Below are positions 7,623 through 17,078 of a stretch of 64,000 bases of DNA, in pieces. The notes under the pieces are model-generated. The model was given only the letters and a program-made list of their open reading frames with translations. It ran no database searches and had not been told where the DNA came from. The stretch is from Paludisphaera soli (GTDB taxonomy: Bacteria > Planctomycetota > Planctomycetia > Isosphaerales > Isosphaeraceae): positions 1 through 64,000 of the forward strand of contig NZ_JAALJI010000024.1 in the NCBI RefSeq assembly GCF_011064595.1, written 5' to 3'. How positions within the stretch are numbered: position 1 is the first letter of the stretch; each line of letters begins with the position of its first letter. The position numbers and the translations under genes were made by a program.

Positions 7623-8602
7623 GGCTGGTCACTCACTGGACGAGCCCGCTGCGCGGCGGCGAGGCTGTCCTTCAAGAACTGCTCGATGCACTGAAGCTGA
7701 CTCGCCCGAGATCGAGCGAAAAAATGGACATCCTCCGAATAGAGGACCAGTTCGTTGACCCACTTGATACCAGTTGGCGAGTTGCCCTCCGGCTCCACCC
7801 TCCCGAAGCCCGCCTTCTCAACTCCGTCGCTCCCGACGGGTGACAGGAGGGTCGAGAAGATCAGGATGCCGGGGCGGTCATAGGACATCCCTACCCAGAA
7901 GTTTTTCGCGTCGAGGTAGAAGTTGATGGATTCCCAGCCGTTGGTCTTCTGGAATGTGATCTTCAATGCGGCGAGTGCCTCCTGAACCAAGCCCAGGAGC
8001 CCTCGAAAGGCTTTCATACCTTCGACCAATTGCCATCCTACGGCTTCCATCGTGACGCCCCTCTGGGTGAGGAAATCGGTGAACTGAACGACGAGAAAGC
8101 GGCTCACGTCGGAACCGAGCGAGCCTCCCTGAAGCTCATCAAGAAGCCAGTCGGCGACTTGATACCATCGTCGGGAGACGACCAAACCGGCGACCGAATG
8201 CGGGACTGAGACAGGATACCGTGACAGAAGCACCAGTCCCCTGTATGCAAAGCCGGCCTGCTTCTGAAGCTCTTCTCGATACCTCTCCAGTTGGCGGTCC
8301 CCCAATTCGGAGTCCACCTTCGCCTCGACGTAGATGAGGGAGTCGAGGGTGGAGATCTCAAGATCAGGGCGCCCCTGCTCGGTTGCAACCTGCGTCGTCA
8401 CCGTGATCGAAGATGCCTGGTCGGCCGAGGCGTTAAGAATCCCCCCGGTCAGCCTGCTCAGGATGCGAACGGCGACGTTCGGCTCATTTTCGAGGAGATG
8501 ACGAAGGAGGTAGGCGAACGCCTCGGTGACGAAGTTCTCGTCCTGGCGAGAGGCGTACCGATGAAGTCGTGAAAGGAGATTGTTCGTGACCATCAGGGCC
8601 AT
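7619..8602 (-). CDS. PD-(D/E)XK-type nuclease domain protein inside the hsd operon
   Basis: A 327-aa protein (324 aa if started at the ATG at 8593, which gives a TGATG junction with the previous stop). The N-terminal domain has the PD-(D/E)XK layout: an early acidic helix DENFVTEAFAYLL (21-33), then GRPDLEI with D80, and IYVEAKV with E93 and K95. This suggests a restriction-endonuclease-fold domain. The C-terminal half (about 200-327) is aromatic-rich and may be a sensor or binding domain; I do not recognise it. It sits between hsdS and hsdM with overlapping junctions on both sides, so it should be co-expressed with the Type I system and may be an accessory nuclease or defence partner. Confidence 0.75.
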   Translation of the reverse strand: MALMVTNNLLSRLHRYASRQDENFVTEAFAYLLRHLLENEPNVAVRILSRLTGGILNASADQASSITVTTQVATEQGRPDLEISTLDSLIYVEAKVDSELGDRQLERYREELQKQAGFAYRGLVLLSRYPVSVPHSVAGLVVSRRWYQVADWLLDELQGGSLGSDVSRFLVVQFTDFLTQRGVTMEAVGWQLVEGMKAFRGLLGLVQEALAALKITFQKTNGWESINFYLDAKNFWVGMSYDRPGILIFSTLLSPVGSDGVEKAGFGRVEPEGNSPTGIKWVNELVLYSEDVHFFARSRASQLQCIEQFLKDSLAAAQRARPVSDQP

Positions 8603-8898
8603 CCTCGATCACGAGATGCGTCTTCATGATTCGCCGTACAAAGCGCCCGCTCGGTCTCGTCGTTGAGCCGCAGGGCGGTGAGCATGATCTCTGGGGAAGT
8701 GGCCTCAGGCGCGGCCGAAGATTGGCGGTGCGAATCGAGAAGGTGCTCTTGGACTGAAGCGTCGAGGACGTTCTCGAAGACGGCGGGGAGGACGACGGTT
8801 GAAATCGCCGTCAGGGTGTGTCCGAGGGCCTGCGGGGGCCGGCGGCAACCGTAGTGGCGGTCGCCGCTCAAGGTGACGTGCTGCATGACGAGACTCAT
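8593..8898 (-). CDS. Small hypothetical protein in the hsd operon
   Basis: A 101-aa open frame whose ATG overlaps the hsdS stop by 4 nt and whose stop overlaps the start region of the nuclease gene. The overlaps on both sides are the main evidence that it is real. It has a basic GDRHYGCRRPPQALGHTL segment near the N-terminus and an acidic, Ser/Ala-rich C-terminal half, with no membrane segment and no family I recognise. It could be an immunity or regulatory partner of the adjacent nuclease; that is inferred from position alone. Confidence 0.55.
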   Translation of the reverse strand: MSLVMQHVTLSGDRHYGCRRPPQALGHTLTAISTVVLPAVFENVLDASVQEHLLDSHRQSSAAPEATSPEIMLTALRLNDETERALCTANHEDASRDRGWP

Positions 8899-10502
8899 GA
8901 CTCATCTCTCTCGTCTATGCCATCGTTCTTGGGGAAGAGCGAGGGTGCCGCAATGGTCTTGCGGCGAGGACCACGCCTTCGAGCGGCGGGCTTGCCGTTC
9001 TCCGAGGAGTTGGACGACTGACGATCATGCCGGATGCGGTCAAGGAGCTGCTCGGCGGGCTCGTCGGTCGGGTCTTGCGGGACGAGATCGCCCTCGAAGG
9101 CCCGCTTCAGGATGCCCTGACGGAGCCGGGCGGCTCGCTTCAGGTTGGATTCGACCTGGGTCTCGATTTCGTCGACGATGGAGAGGCGGCGTTCGACTTC
9201 GGCGACGATCTGGACTTGTTCAGCAAGGGGTGGTAGGGCCACAACGATCGACCGGACCAAGCCTAGATTGAGATTCGGCTGCATGCCCCCCGCTGCCTGG
9301 CGACGCAGTTTTTCGTAGTTCGCCGCCAAATGTGACTTCAGGTACGCACGACAGGAAGAAGAAACCCCGACCATAACCAAAGCGGCGAGTGCCTGATTGA
9401 TCGTGGCGTCGATCGCCAACTCCGACACCTTTCCGCGAGTCTTCCCCTCTACATAGAGTGCGACAATAAGAGTCTGAGCAGGGTAAATTCGGAGCGTTGT
9501 CGCTTTGAGCGCTCGTTCGGTGACGAACTCAGATGCCGAACGAACAACGGGCTGATTTACCGCAGTGCTGGTCACCCAAGGGATCGACCCTTCTTGAAAG
9601 TATTCTTTCTTGCTCCTAAGGGGAGTCGTCCCCGTGCCAACGTCGGCGAGTTGATCGACGGTGGCCCAAGCCCATCTGTCCGGAAGAGGGGGCAACTCTG
9701 GATCTCTCACACCTTCTGGTGTCCTGTACCTCCCCAGCCATCCCTTCGGCAGACCACTTCCTTCCCGCTCGGACTCAACGCGCTGATCGACCTCCCACTT
9801 GCGGCGGCGTTCGGTGAGGATGCGTTCGAGCAGGACGGAGGCGGGTTCGGTGTCGGGGTGCTGCGCCCGCCAGTCCTCGGTGAGTTTGCCATCGACCGCC
9901 GCCTTGAGGACGGCGGCGCGATACCGCTTCAGGCCGGCTCGCACCCGCTCCAGGGCGGCGACACCGGCATCGAGTTTGGAGAAGAGTTCCTCGATCTTGG
10001 CGACGATGCGGCGTTGCTCGTTTAACGGAGGAACAGGTATGGCGACGTCACGCAAGTCCTCCAGGTTCAAACTGTCACGGGTGCTACCGGTTATACACCC
10101 TCGGAGAGTTGACCCGACTTGAGGTGTTTGAAGCATAGCCCAGATCCAAGAAGTACCCTCCTCGTAGGCTGGCCTAAGGACCGCAAGCGTTCTGGATATA
10201 TTGGCACCTTCAAGGTGCTTCGGAATCCTTGCTACCCGACCGACGGTCCCTTGTATCGACAGGACGACCTCCCCCCCACGCAATTCTGACTTCTGGAACT
10301 GCCTATGTAGTTGTTCTGTTATTCGATAGGCGTCCGTGTCGTCGACCACCCCCGCTACCACGTCCTTGACGCGAAGCAGAACTCTTCCCTCCGGAGCAAA
10401 TGGCCCAGGTTTCAGCACTCCGTAAGTGATGCTTTTGGGTCCCAGCACGAGATCTGCGAGCCTCGCAGAGCACCATCCTTGAGGGAACACGAATCCGCTC
10501 AC
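8895..10502 (-). CDS. hsdS: Type I restriction-modification specificity subunit
   Basis: A 535-aa HsdS-like protein from a GTG that overlaps the hsdR stop (GTGA). It shows two target-recognition domains, each followed by a conserved helical spacer: PPLNEQRRIVAKIEELFSKL (about 158-177) and PPLAEQVQIVAEVERRLS (about 430-447). The second recognition domain starts around LPDRWAWATVDQLADVGTGT. Two half-site recognition domains imply a bipartite DNA target, whose sequence cannot be read from here. The C-terminus is Lys/Arg-rich and ends in acidic residues. The subunit looks complete. Confidence 0.92.
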   Translation of the reverse strand: MSGFVFPQGWCSARLADLVLGPKSITYGVLKPGPFAPEGRVLLRVKDVVAGVVDDTDAYRITEQLHRQFQKSELRGGEVVLSIQGTVGRVARIPKHLEGANISRTLAVLRPAYEEGTSWIWAMLQTPQVGSTLRGCITGSTRDSLNLEDLRDVAIPVPPLNEQRRIVAKIEELFSKLDAGVAALERVRAGLKRYRAAVLKAAVDGKLTEDWRAQHPDTEPASVLLERILTERRRKWEVDQRVESEREGSGLPKGWLGRYRTPEGVRDPELPPLPDRWAWATVDQLADVGTGTTPLRSKKEYFQEGSIPWVTSTAVNQPVVRSASEFVTERALKATTLRIYPAQTLIVALYVEGKTRGKVSELAIDATINQALAALVMVGVSSSCRAYLKSHLAANYEKLRRQAAGGMQPNLNLGLVRSIVVALPPLAEQVQIVAEVERRLSIVDEIETQVESNLKRAARLRQGILKRAFEGDLVPQDPTDEPAEQLLDRIRHDRQSSNSSENGKPAARRRGPRRKTIAAPSLFPKNDGIDERDES

Positions 10503-13270
10503 GCCGCCAGCCTCCGATTGAGTTCTTCCATGATCTCCGGCAGACGCTCGCCGAACAGGTCGTGAACCCGCCCCAGGCCGCCGATCTGATTGAACGGGGC
10601 GTACTCGAAGTCATCTTCCTCGATCCGCAGGCTCTTGGCGATGTGGTCCCGGATGGCGTCGAGCCACTGGCGTTGCTCGTCGGTGAAGACGACGCCCCGC
10701 TGCTCTTGCTCGGCGAGCCACCGCCGGTACCTCTCGTCCACCGAGAGGGAGTAGGGGACGAGCGGCTGCTGAGGGTCGAGGGCGTGGCGGACGAGGGCGA
10801 TGAGGTCCACGAGGTCCTTGCCCCCCCTGCCCTTCACCGCCTGCGGCTCGGTCGCCTGGTAGGCGTTCCAGACCCGCTCCGGTGTCGCCGACAGCGGCGG
10901 GTTCTTGAGGGCGTTGGCGAGGTCTCTCACCTGCCGGAACCGCAGGCCCGCCCGGTGGGGTCGGCTGTAGAGGACCTGGATCGCTTCGAGGTCATCCTTG
11001 TTCCGTTCGATGAACGCCTTGAAGTCCGTGACGAGGGCCTGGGCTTTCTCCCGGGCGGCGGCGTCGAAGCCGGCGTGGAGGAGTTCGTCCTGCGTCACCT
11101 CGTCGATGACCTGCTCATGACTCCGTTTCAGGTTCAGCAGCAGGTCGCGCAGCTTGGGGTCGTGCAGAGGCTTCAGGGCCTCCGCCATCATCTCCCCCTG
11201 CACCTGGTCGAGCTGGGCCTCGGTCGGCTCCTGATTCTCGGCGAGCCCGAAGGCCTCCGCCGCCCGGCTCGCCTGGGCGTCGGGGTCGAGGCTCCCGAGC
11301 AGGCTCGCCGCGAGGGCGGGGAGGTCCGTCCCGCCCGCCTGATGGGTCACCTGCTCGCGCTGCTCGTCGGTCAGTTGGCGGTCGAGCCGGGTCAGGCGGC
11401 TCGCCAGCGTCGAGACGATGTCGGGGTTGGCGGCGCCCATCGCCACCAGGCCGAGGATCTTGTCGAGCGGGACGCTCGGCGTCCGGTCGAGCGGCTTGCA
11501 CGCCGTCTTGTCCTGCTCCGCCACGCCGACCGCATCGACGAGGACGAAGTGGGTCTTCGCGTCGGCGTCGGGCGTGACGCTCCGCAAGGCGTCGATGCCG
11601 ATGACACGGACGCCCCGTCCCTTCATCTGCTCGAAGTAGGCGGCGCTCCTCACGTTCCTCATGAAGACGAGGCACTCCAGCGGCTTCACGTCGGTGCCTG
11701 TCGCAATCATGTCCACCGTGACGGCAATGCGGGGGTTGTAGGAATTTCGGAATTCCGCCAGCAGGTTTTCAGGCTTCTTCCCGGTCGTCCGGTAGGTGAT
11801 CTTCTGGGCGAAGTCGTTCCCCTTGCCGAACTCTTCGCGGAGTATGCGGGTGATGTCCTCGGCGTGGCTGTCGTCCTTGGCGAAGACGAGGGTCTTCGGT
11901 ACGTCGGTGCGGCCTGGGAAAATCTCCGTCAGAACGCGCTGTTTGAACGTGCGGATCACCAGACGGATTTGATCCTCGGCCACCACGTCCCGGTCGAGCT
12001 GGTTGGCGGTGTAGGTCAGGTCGTCTTCGAGTTCGGCGTAACGCTTCGAGCGCGTTCGGCGATCCCGATGGGGGACGAACTGGCCCGGCTCGCCTTCCAG
12101 CGTCGCGCCCCCCTCGGTGATCCGGGTTCGGATGCGGTAGAGGTCGAAGCCGACGTTCACGCCGTCCGCCACCGCCTGCTCGTGGCCGTACTCCATCACG
12201 AGGTTGTTGTTGAAGAAGCCGATCGTCTGCGTGGTCGGCGTGGCGGTCAGCCCGATCAGGAAGGCGTCGAAGTAGTCCAGCACCTGTCGCCACACGTTGT
12301 AGATGGATCGGTGGCACTCGTCGACCACCACGAAATCGAAGGCTTCGATGGGGATGCGGTTGTTGTAGACGACCGGCAACGGCTCCTTGACGAGGCCCGT
12401 TTCCAACTCGAAGAGGGAATGCTCCTCGGCGGTGTCGTCGAACTGCTCCTCGCCCTTGAGGATGGAATAGAGGCGCTGGATGGTCGTGATGACGACCTTG
12501 CTCGTCGGGGCTACGGAGTTCGAGGTGAGTTGCTGGACGTGGTACTCGTCGGTGAACTTGTAAGCGTTGATCGGGCTGACGAACTGCTGGAACGCCTGGT
12601 AGGTCTGGTGTCCGAGGTTGGAGCGATCCACGAGGAAGAGGATGCGTTTCGCCCCGCCGAACTTGATGAGCCGATAGCAGGCGTTGACGGCGGTCAGCGT
12701 CTTGCCGCTGCCGGTGGCCATCTGGATGAGCGAGCGGGGGCTGTTTTTGGCTAGCGCCTGTTCCAGGTTCTCGATCGCCCGGCGCTGGACCGGCCAGAGT
12801 TGCGACGGGCCGAGCGGCGGCAGGTTTTTCAGCTTATTCCGCACCTGCTCTTCGGAGCGGAGCAGGGCGAGCCGAAGCAATTCGTCGGGCCGGTGGAAGG
12901 TGAAGACCTCGCGGCTGCGGGCGTCGGGTTCGAGCAGGTTCGTGAACTGCGTGACCGCCCCGGTGCTCTCGTAGGAGAACGGCAGCGGATTGCCGTGGGC
13001 CGGGATGCCGGGCGGCAACGCGCCGGCGTACTTCGCCGACTGCGTTTCGACCCCGATGAGCGGATGCCCCTTCGGCTTGGCCTCGATGACCCCGATCGCT
13101 TTCCCGGCGACGTAGAGGAGGTAATCCGCCTCCCCGGTCTGCATCGGAAACTCGCGGATCGCGATCCCCGGCCCCGCCGAGAGGTTCATCGCCGACCGGT
13201 CCTGGACGTGCCACCCGCACTGTTCGAGCTGGCGGTCGATGTCCTGCCGCGCCTGATCTTCGGGGTTCAT
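10499..13270 (-). CDS. hsdR: Type I restriction enzyme endonuclease/translocase subunit
   Basis: The ATG at 13270 (MNPEDQARQDIDRQLEQCGW) gives 923 aa; the frame stays open further upstream but that part is not HsdR-like. The N-terminal nuclease domain has EADYLLYVAGKAIGVIEAK (D49, E63, K65). The superfamily 2 translocase has Walker A MATGSGKT (about 184-191) and a DECH box (317-320). The C-terminus matches the EcoEI-type helical domain (HEQVIDEVTQDELLHAGF). It cleaves unmodified DNA after ATP-driven translocation, in complex with HsdM and HsdS. It is the first gene of the five-gene operon, so the promoter should lie in 13271-13440. Confidence 0.93.
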   Translation of the reverse strand: MNPEDQARQDIDRQLEQCGWHVQDRSAMNLSAGPGIAIREFPMQTGEADYLLYVAGKAIGVIEAKPKGHPLIGVETQSAKYAGALPPGIPAHGNPLPFSYESTGAVTQFTNLLEPDARSREVFTFHRPDELLRLALLRSEEQVRNKLKNLPPLGPSQLWPVQRRAIENLEQALAKNSPRSLIQMATGSGKTLTAVNACYRLIKFGGAKRILFLVDRSNLGHQTYQAFQQFVSPINAYKFTDEYHVQQLTSNSVAPTSKVVITTIQRLYSILKGEEQFDDTAEEHSLFELETGLVKEPLPVVYNNRIPIEAFDFVVVDECHRSIYNVWRQVLDYFDAFLIGLTATPTTQTIGFFNNNLVMEYGHEQAVADGVNVGFDLYRIRTRITEGGATLEGEPGQFVPHRDRRTRSKRYAELEDDLTYTANQLDRDVVAEDQIRLVIRTFKQRVLTEIFPGRTDVPKTLVFAKDDSHAEDITRILREEFGKGNDFAQKITYRTTGKKPENLLAEFRNSYNPRIAVTVDMIATGTDVKPLECLVFMRNVRSAAYFEQMKGRGVRVIGIDALRSVTPDADAKTHFVLVDAVGVAEQDKTACKPLDRTPSVPLDKILGLVAMGAANPDIVSTLASRLTRLDRQLTDEQREQVTHQAGGTDLPALAASLLGSLDPDAQASRAAEAFGLAENQEPTEAQLDQVQGEMMAEALKPLHDPKLRDLLLNLKRSHEQVIDEVTQDELLHAGFDAAAREKAQALVTDFKAFIERNKDDLEAIQVLYSRPHRAGLRFRQVRDLANALKNPPLSATPERVWNAYQATEPQAVKGRGGKDLVDLIALVRHALDPQQPLVPYSLSVDERYRRWLAEQEQRGVVFTDEQRQWLDAIRDHIAKSLRIEEDDFEYAPFNQIGGLGRVHDLFGERLPEIMEELNRRLAA

Positions 13271-13440
13271 TCGGCAAGCCCCAGGGGGCCACGGAGATTT
13301 GAGATCGCCCGAACACTCATCCGACCGGCCCGCCTCGCCCGATCGGTACGGCGGGAGCCCGTATTCTATAGCAGTCGCGCGGTCGAACCAAGCATGCAGG
13401 GGCTGACATCCAGGGCGAACCCGATCGGCCCCCCACCGCC

Positions 13441-14199
13441 TCACGGCTTGCAGGTGCGGACCATCGCCAGGATGCCCGCGCGGATCGCCTCAGGTAATCT
13501 AGGCCACGCTTCGACCAGGGCGGCCAAGTCGGCGTCGGCGGGTTCGCTCTGACGAATGTCGTGCGGCAAGGGCGCGGCAACGCTCTCGGGGGGGAGACGC
13601 AACCCTATTGAGATTCGTCCTTTGCTCGAATCGGCACGCTGACTCTTAATCAGCGGGTTGATGGTTCGAGTCCATCGGGGGGCACTTCCGACCGAGTCCG
13701 TCACAGGCCGCCCCGGCCCGTCGGGCTCCGTCTTTTCTCGGGCGAAACCCACTTCGCCCGACTTCCCATCGTCGCTTGTCGTTCGATCCGTCTCCGACGG
13801 ATGCCGACTCGATCCGTCCCCTCCGGTGGGCAAGGACTTCGCTGATACGCCCCTGCCCCGTCCCCTGCTCATCGGAGGGGCCGGATTCGTCCCTCCAGAG
13901 AATAGGACGAGCGGGCGGGCAAGGCCGTCGGTCCCGGTCGCGGCCAGGATCGACGAGGCGGCCTGCGCAGGCGCGGTCCGCTCGATGTCGACGGCGTGCG
14001 GCTTGGTGTCTCGCCCGGTGAATTCCGGCTTGCTGCGACTCATCAGGCGTTGGACGACACGGAGACTGACCCCGACGTCGTCGGCGCGGAGCATGCTCGC
14101 GTCCCGGTCGTCGGTCAGCCGGAACACGGCCCCACCGGGGACCACGCCCTCGACTCTCAGCGCCTCGCCGTTCCTGGTGTGGCCGGCCGCGACGGTCAC
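13441..14199 (-). CDS. Uncertain open frame spanning the tRNA-Lys fragment
   Basis: The frame stays open for 252 codons, but the middle is simply the reverse of the tRNA-Lys fragment, so the ORF is probably a composite. The N-terminal part (14199 to about 13900) has strong G/C third positions and a coding look (LRVEGVVPGGAVFRLTDDRD, RADDVGVSLRVVQRLM). The last part, ADLAALVEAWPRLPEAIRAG, resembles the tail I associate with planctomycete integrases and may be the remnant of one at the island edge. Neither identification is firm. Confidence 0.3.
   Translation of the reverse strand: MTVAAGHTRNGEALRVEGVVPGGAVFRLTDDRDASMLRADDVGVSLRVVQRLMSRSKPEFTGRDTKPHAVDIERTAPAQAASSILAATGTDGLARPLVLFSGGTNPAPPMSRGRGRGVSAKSLPTGGDGSSRHPSETDRTTSDDGKSGEVGFAREKTEPDGPGRPVTDSVGSAPRWTRTINPLIKSQRADSSKGRISIGLRLPPESVAAPLPHDIRQSEPADADLAALVEAWPRLPEAIRAGILAMVRTCKP
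13638..13684 (+). other. 3' fragment of tRNA-Lys(CTT): probable attachment-site scar
   Basis: These bases give a perfect anticodon arm (GCTGA, loop CTCTTAA with anticodon CTT, TCAGC), a 5-nt variable loop, a T arm (GATGG, TTCGAGT, CCATC), an acceptor 3' strand GGGGGGC and discriminator A. The 26 bases upstream cannot form the matching acceptor 5' strand or D arm, so only the 3' half of a tRNA-Lys is present. Such 3' duplications mark the distal end of elements integrated by tyrosine recombinases. By orientation the element should lie to the left, with the intact tRNA beyond the window. Confidence 0.75.
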
Positions 14200-14315
14200 G
14201 GTCGGGGGGCTCGCCCGCCATTTGAAACGACTCGGGCCCTCCTCTCAAGGGCCGATTCTCGCATCGCCGGTCTCAAATGCGATGGACTGGATTCCGGGGG
14301 CGAGCGCCGTCGCCG

Positions 14316-17078
14316 TCAGCCGGTGTTCTTCAGGCCGGAAGCGATGCCGTTGATGCTCTCCAGGACTCCGGCGAGCAGCTCCTCGTCCGGGCTTTCTTCG
14401 GCGCGGAGGCGTCGGAGCAGGACGAGCTGGATGAAGCTGAGCGGGTCGACGTAGGGGTTGCGCTGCTGGATCGAGCGTTCGAGGATCGGCATCTCCTCCA
14501 GGAGCGTCGACTGGCCGGAGATCCGGCCGACGACGTCGACGGTGCGGCGGTACTCCCCGGAGATCCGGGCGAAGACGGCGTCGGCGAGGGCGGGATCGTC
14601 GACGAGGTCGGCGTAGAGCCGGGCGATGGTCATGTCGGCCTTGGCCAGGATCATCTGCGCGTTGTTGATCAGCGTCCGCCAGAACGGCCAGCGGCGGTAC
14701 ATCTCCTGCAAGGTCGCCAGCGCCTCGGGCCGCTCGGCGAGGAGCTCCTCGACCGCGCCGCCGAGCCCGTACCAGCCGGGGAGGGTGTGGCGGCATTGCA
14801 TCCAGCTGAAGACCCAGGGGATGGCCCGGAGGCCCTCGAGGGCCGTCGACTTGCCCCGCCGCGCCGGCCGCGAGCCGATCTTGAAGTCGGCCATCTCGCC
14901 GATCGGCGTGGCTTGCTGGAAATACGTCAGGAACTCGGGCGTCTCGTAGACGAGCCCGCGGTAGATCCGGCACGCGGCCGGCGCGAGGCGGTCGAGGGCC
15001 TGGATCCAGGCCGGCTCGGGCTGCTCCCCCTCGTGGGGGAAGCTCGAATGGAGGACGGCGTGGATCACCTGCTCGAGGTGCCGCTCGGCGATCCCGGGAT
15101 GGCCGTAGCGGTCGGCGATCATCTCGCCCTGCTCGGTGATCCGGAGCCGGCCGTCGACCGTCCCGCGCGGCTGGGCGAGGATGGCGTGGTTGGCCGGCCC
15201 GCCGCCCCGGCCGACCGCGCCGCCCCGGCCGTGGAACATCTGCATGGCCACGCCGGCGTTCCGCCCCGTCTCCACCAGGTCGATCTGGGCCCGATAGAGG
15301 GCCCAGGCCGACTGGAGGGACCCGCTCTCCTTGTTGCTGTCGGAGTACCCGATCATCACTTCCTGGAGCTTCCCGCGGAGCTCCAGGTGGCGGCGGTAGA
15401 TCGGCAGGCCCAGGAGCTTCTCCATGATCGGCGAGGCGGTCTGGAGCGGCTCGAGCGCCTCGAAGAGCGGGACGACGTCGAGCCGGCTGATCCCCTCGGC
15501 GGGCCGGAAGAGTCCCGCCTCGCGGGCGAGCAGGAGGACTTCGAGCAGGTGGGCCGGCTCGGTCGTCGAGCTGATGATGTACTTGTCGATCGCCTCGGGA
15601 TTCCACTCCTCGAGCAGGGCGGCGACGATCCGGAACGTCTCGACGACCTCGTTGGTCGCGTCGGAGTAGGCCAGGTGGGTCGGGATCAGGGGGCGAGTCC
15701 CGTCCAGCTCCCGGGCGAGGACGTCGAGCCGGGCGTCGGGGGAGAGCGAGAGGTAGCCCTCGCAGACGCCGGCGCCGCGGAGGATCTCGTCGAGCGCCGA
15801 GGCGTGCCGGGCGCTGTGCTGGCGGAGGTCGAGCGTGAGCAGGTGGAGGCCGAAGACCTCGACGAGCCGGATCATGTCGCGGATCGCCCCGGTGGCGGCG
15901 GCCCGGGCGCCGACGCGTCCCAGGTCGTCGGCCATGAGGCGAAGGTCGGCGAGCAGCTCGTCGCGCCCGAAGTAGGCCCCCGGCGCCGGCGTCTGGGCCG
16001 CGTCGGTCCAGGACGGGATCGTCCCGAGGGATTCGAGCGTCCTCCCGAGCTTGGCCGAGATCAGCCGGCACTTCGCCCGGTACGGCTCGTGCACCGGCGG
16101 GCGGGGCGACTCGGGGAAGGATGCGGCGTCCTTCGCGATCGAGGCGAGCAGCTCCTCCCCCGGCTCCATCGAGCGGTCCGAGTGGCTGAGCCGCCACCAG
16201 AGGGCGTCCATCCGTTCGATGTAGTGGCGGAGCAGGGTCTCGGACTGGAGCCGGATCGCCTCGGCCGTGGCGAGGGGGGAGACGCCGGGGTGGCCGTCGC
16301 GGTCGCCGCCGATCCACGAGCCGAAATGGAGGAAGGGCGGGATCCGCCAGTCGTGTTCGGGATAGACCTCGCGGAGGCTCGCCTCGACCGTCCGGTAGAC
16401 CCGCGGGATGACGTCGAGCAGGTTCCCCTCGACGATGTTGAGGCACTGGCGGACCTCGTCGAGGACCGTCGGCCGGGTGCCGCGGATCGCGTCGGAGAGC
16501 CAGAGCGTCTCCACCTCCTCGGCGATCGCCTCCTCGGCCCTCGCCCGCTCGGCGGGGACCAGGTCGTCGCGCTCCATCCGATCGAGCTGGCGGGCGACGG
16601 CGGAGAGCTTGCCGAGGATCGTCCGCCGTCGGGCCTCGCTCGGGTGGGCGGTGAAGACCGGGCAGATCAAGGCCCGCGCCAGGTGCTCGGCCATCTCCTC
16701 GGCCGTCACGCCCCGATCGCGGAGGGCCCGCAGGGCCGCGCCGGGGCTCTCGACCTGGGGCGAGTCTTTCGCCGCGCGTTGCCGGGCCCTGAGGGCCCGG
16801 ACGCGGGCCTGCTGCTCGGCGAGGTTGATCAGGTCGAAATAGACGCTGAAGGCGCGGATGAGCGTCCGCAGCTCGGGAAGGTCGAGCCGGCCGAGGCGGT
16901 CGCGGAGCCGCCTCGCCTCCTCCACCGACGGGTCGGCCCGGAGCCCCTTGGCCGTCCCTCGGACCTCCTCGACCAGGTCGAAGGCCTCCGGCCCGGCGAG
17001 CCGGCGGATCGTGTCGCCGAGCAGGTCGCCGAGCCGGTGGATGTCCTCGCTGAGCGATTCCAGGGCCTCGGGCTGCAT
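14316..17078 (-). CDS. ppc: Phosphoenolpyruvate carboxylase
   Basis: The ATG at 17078 (GGAG seven bases upstream) gives 920 aa, the usual length. Conserved PEPC blocks are present in order: TAHPSEARRRTILGKL with the catalytic His, GSWIGGDRDGHPGV, GYSDSNKESGSLQSAWALY, FHGRGGAVGRGGGP and NPYVDPLSFIQLVLLRRLR. The C-terminus is ASGLKNTG, ending in the invariant NTG. It carboxylates PEP to oxaloacetate, replenishing the TCA cycle in the cytoplasm. It is monocistronic here, convergent with nothing obvious, and lies just outside the tRNA-Lys scar, at the start of ordinary chromosomal sequence. Confidence 0.96.
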   Translation of the reverse strand: MQPEALESLSEDIHRLGDLLGDTIRRLAGPEAFDLVEEVRGTAKGLRADPSVEEARRLRDRLGRLDLPELRTLIRAFSVYFDLINLAEQQARVRALRARQRAAKDSPQVESPGAALRALRDRGVTAEEMAEHLARALICPVFTAHPSEARRRTILGKLSAVARQLDRMERDDLVPAERARAEEAIAEEVETLWLSDAIRGTRPTVLDEVRQCLNIVEGNLLDVIPRVYRTVEASLREVYPEHDWRIPPFLHFGSWIGGDRDGHPGVSPLATAEAIRLQSETLLRHYIERMDALWWRLSHSDRSMEPGEELLASIAKDAASFPESPRPPVHEPYRAKCRLISAKLGRTLESLGTIPSWTDAAQTPAPGAYFGRDELLADLRLMADDLGRVGARAAATGAIRDMIRLVEVFGLHLLTLDLRQHSARHASALDEILRGAGVCEGYLSLSPDARLDVLARELDGTRPLIPTHLAYSDATNEVVETFRIVAALLEEWNPEAIDKYIISSTTEPAHLLEVLLLAREAGLFRPAEGISRLDVVPLFEALEPLQTASPIMEKLLGLPIYRRHLELRGKLQEVMIGYSDSNKESGSLQSAWALYRAQIDLVETGRNAGVAMQMFHGRGGAVGRGGGPANHAILAQPRGTVDGRLRITEQGEMIADRYGHPGIAERHLEQVIHAVLHSSFPHEGEQPEPAWIQALDRLAPAACRIYRGLVYETPEFLTYFQQATPIGEMADFKIGSRPARRGKSTALEGLRAIPWVFSWMQCRHTLPGWYGLGGAVEELLAERPEALATLQEMYRRWPFWRTLINNAQMILAKADMTIARLYADLVDDPALADAVFARISGEYRRTVDVVGRISGQSTLLEEMPILERSIQQRNPYVDPLSFIQLVLLRRLRAEESPDEELLAGVLESINGIASGLKNTG

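Noticed and set aside
13646-14248. A 200-codon frame ending in MDSNHQPAD.
   Set aside because: That ending is the well-known artefact of translating the antisense of a tRNA-like sequence; here it comes from the tRNA-Lys fragment.
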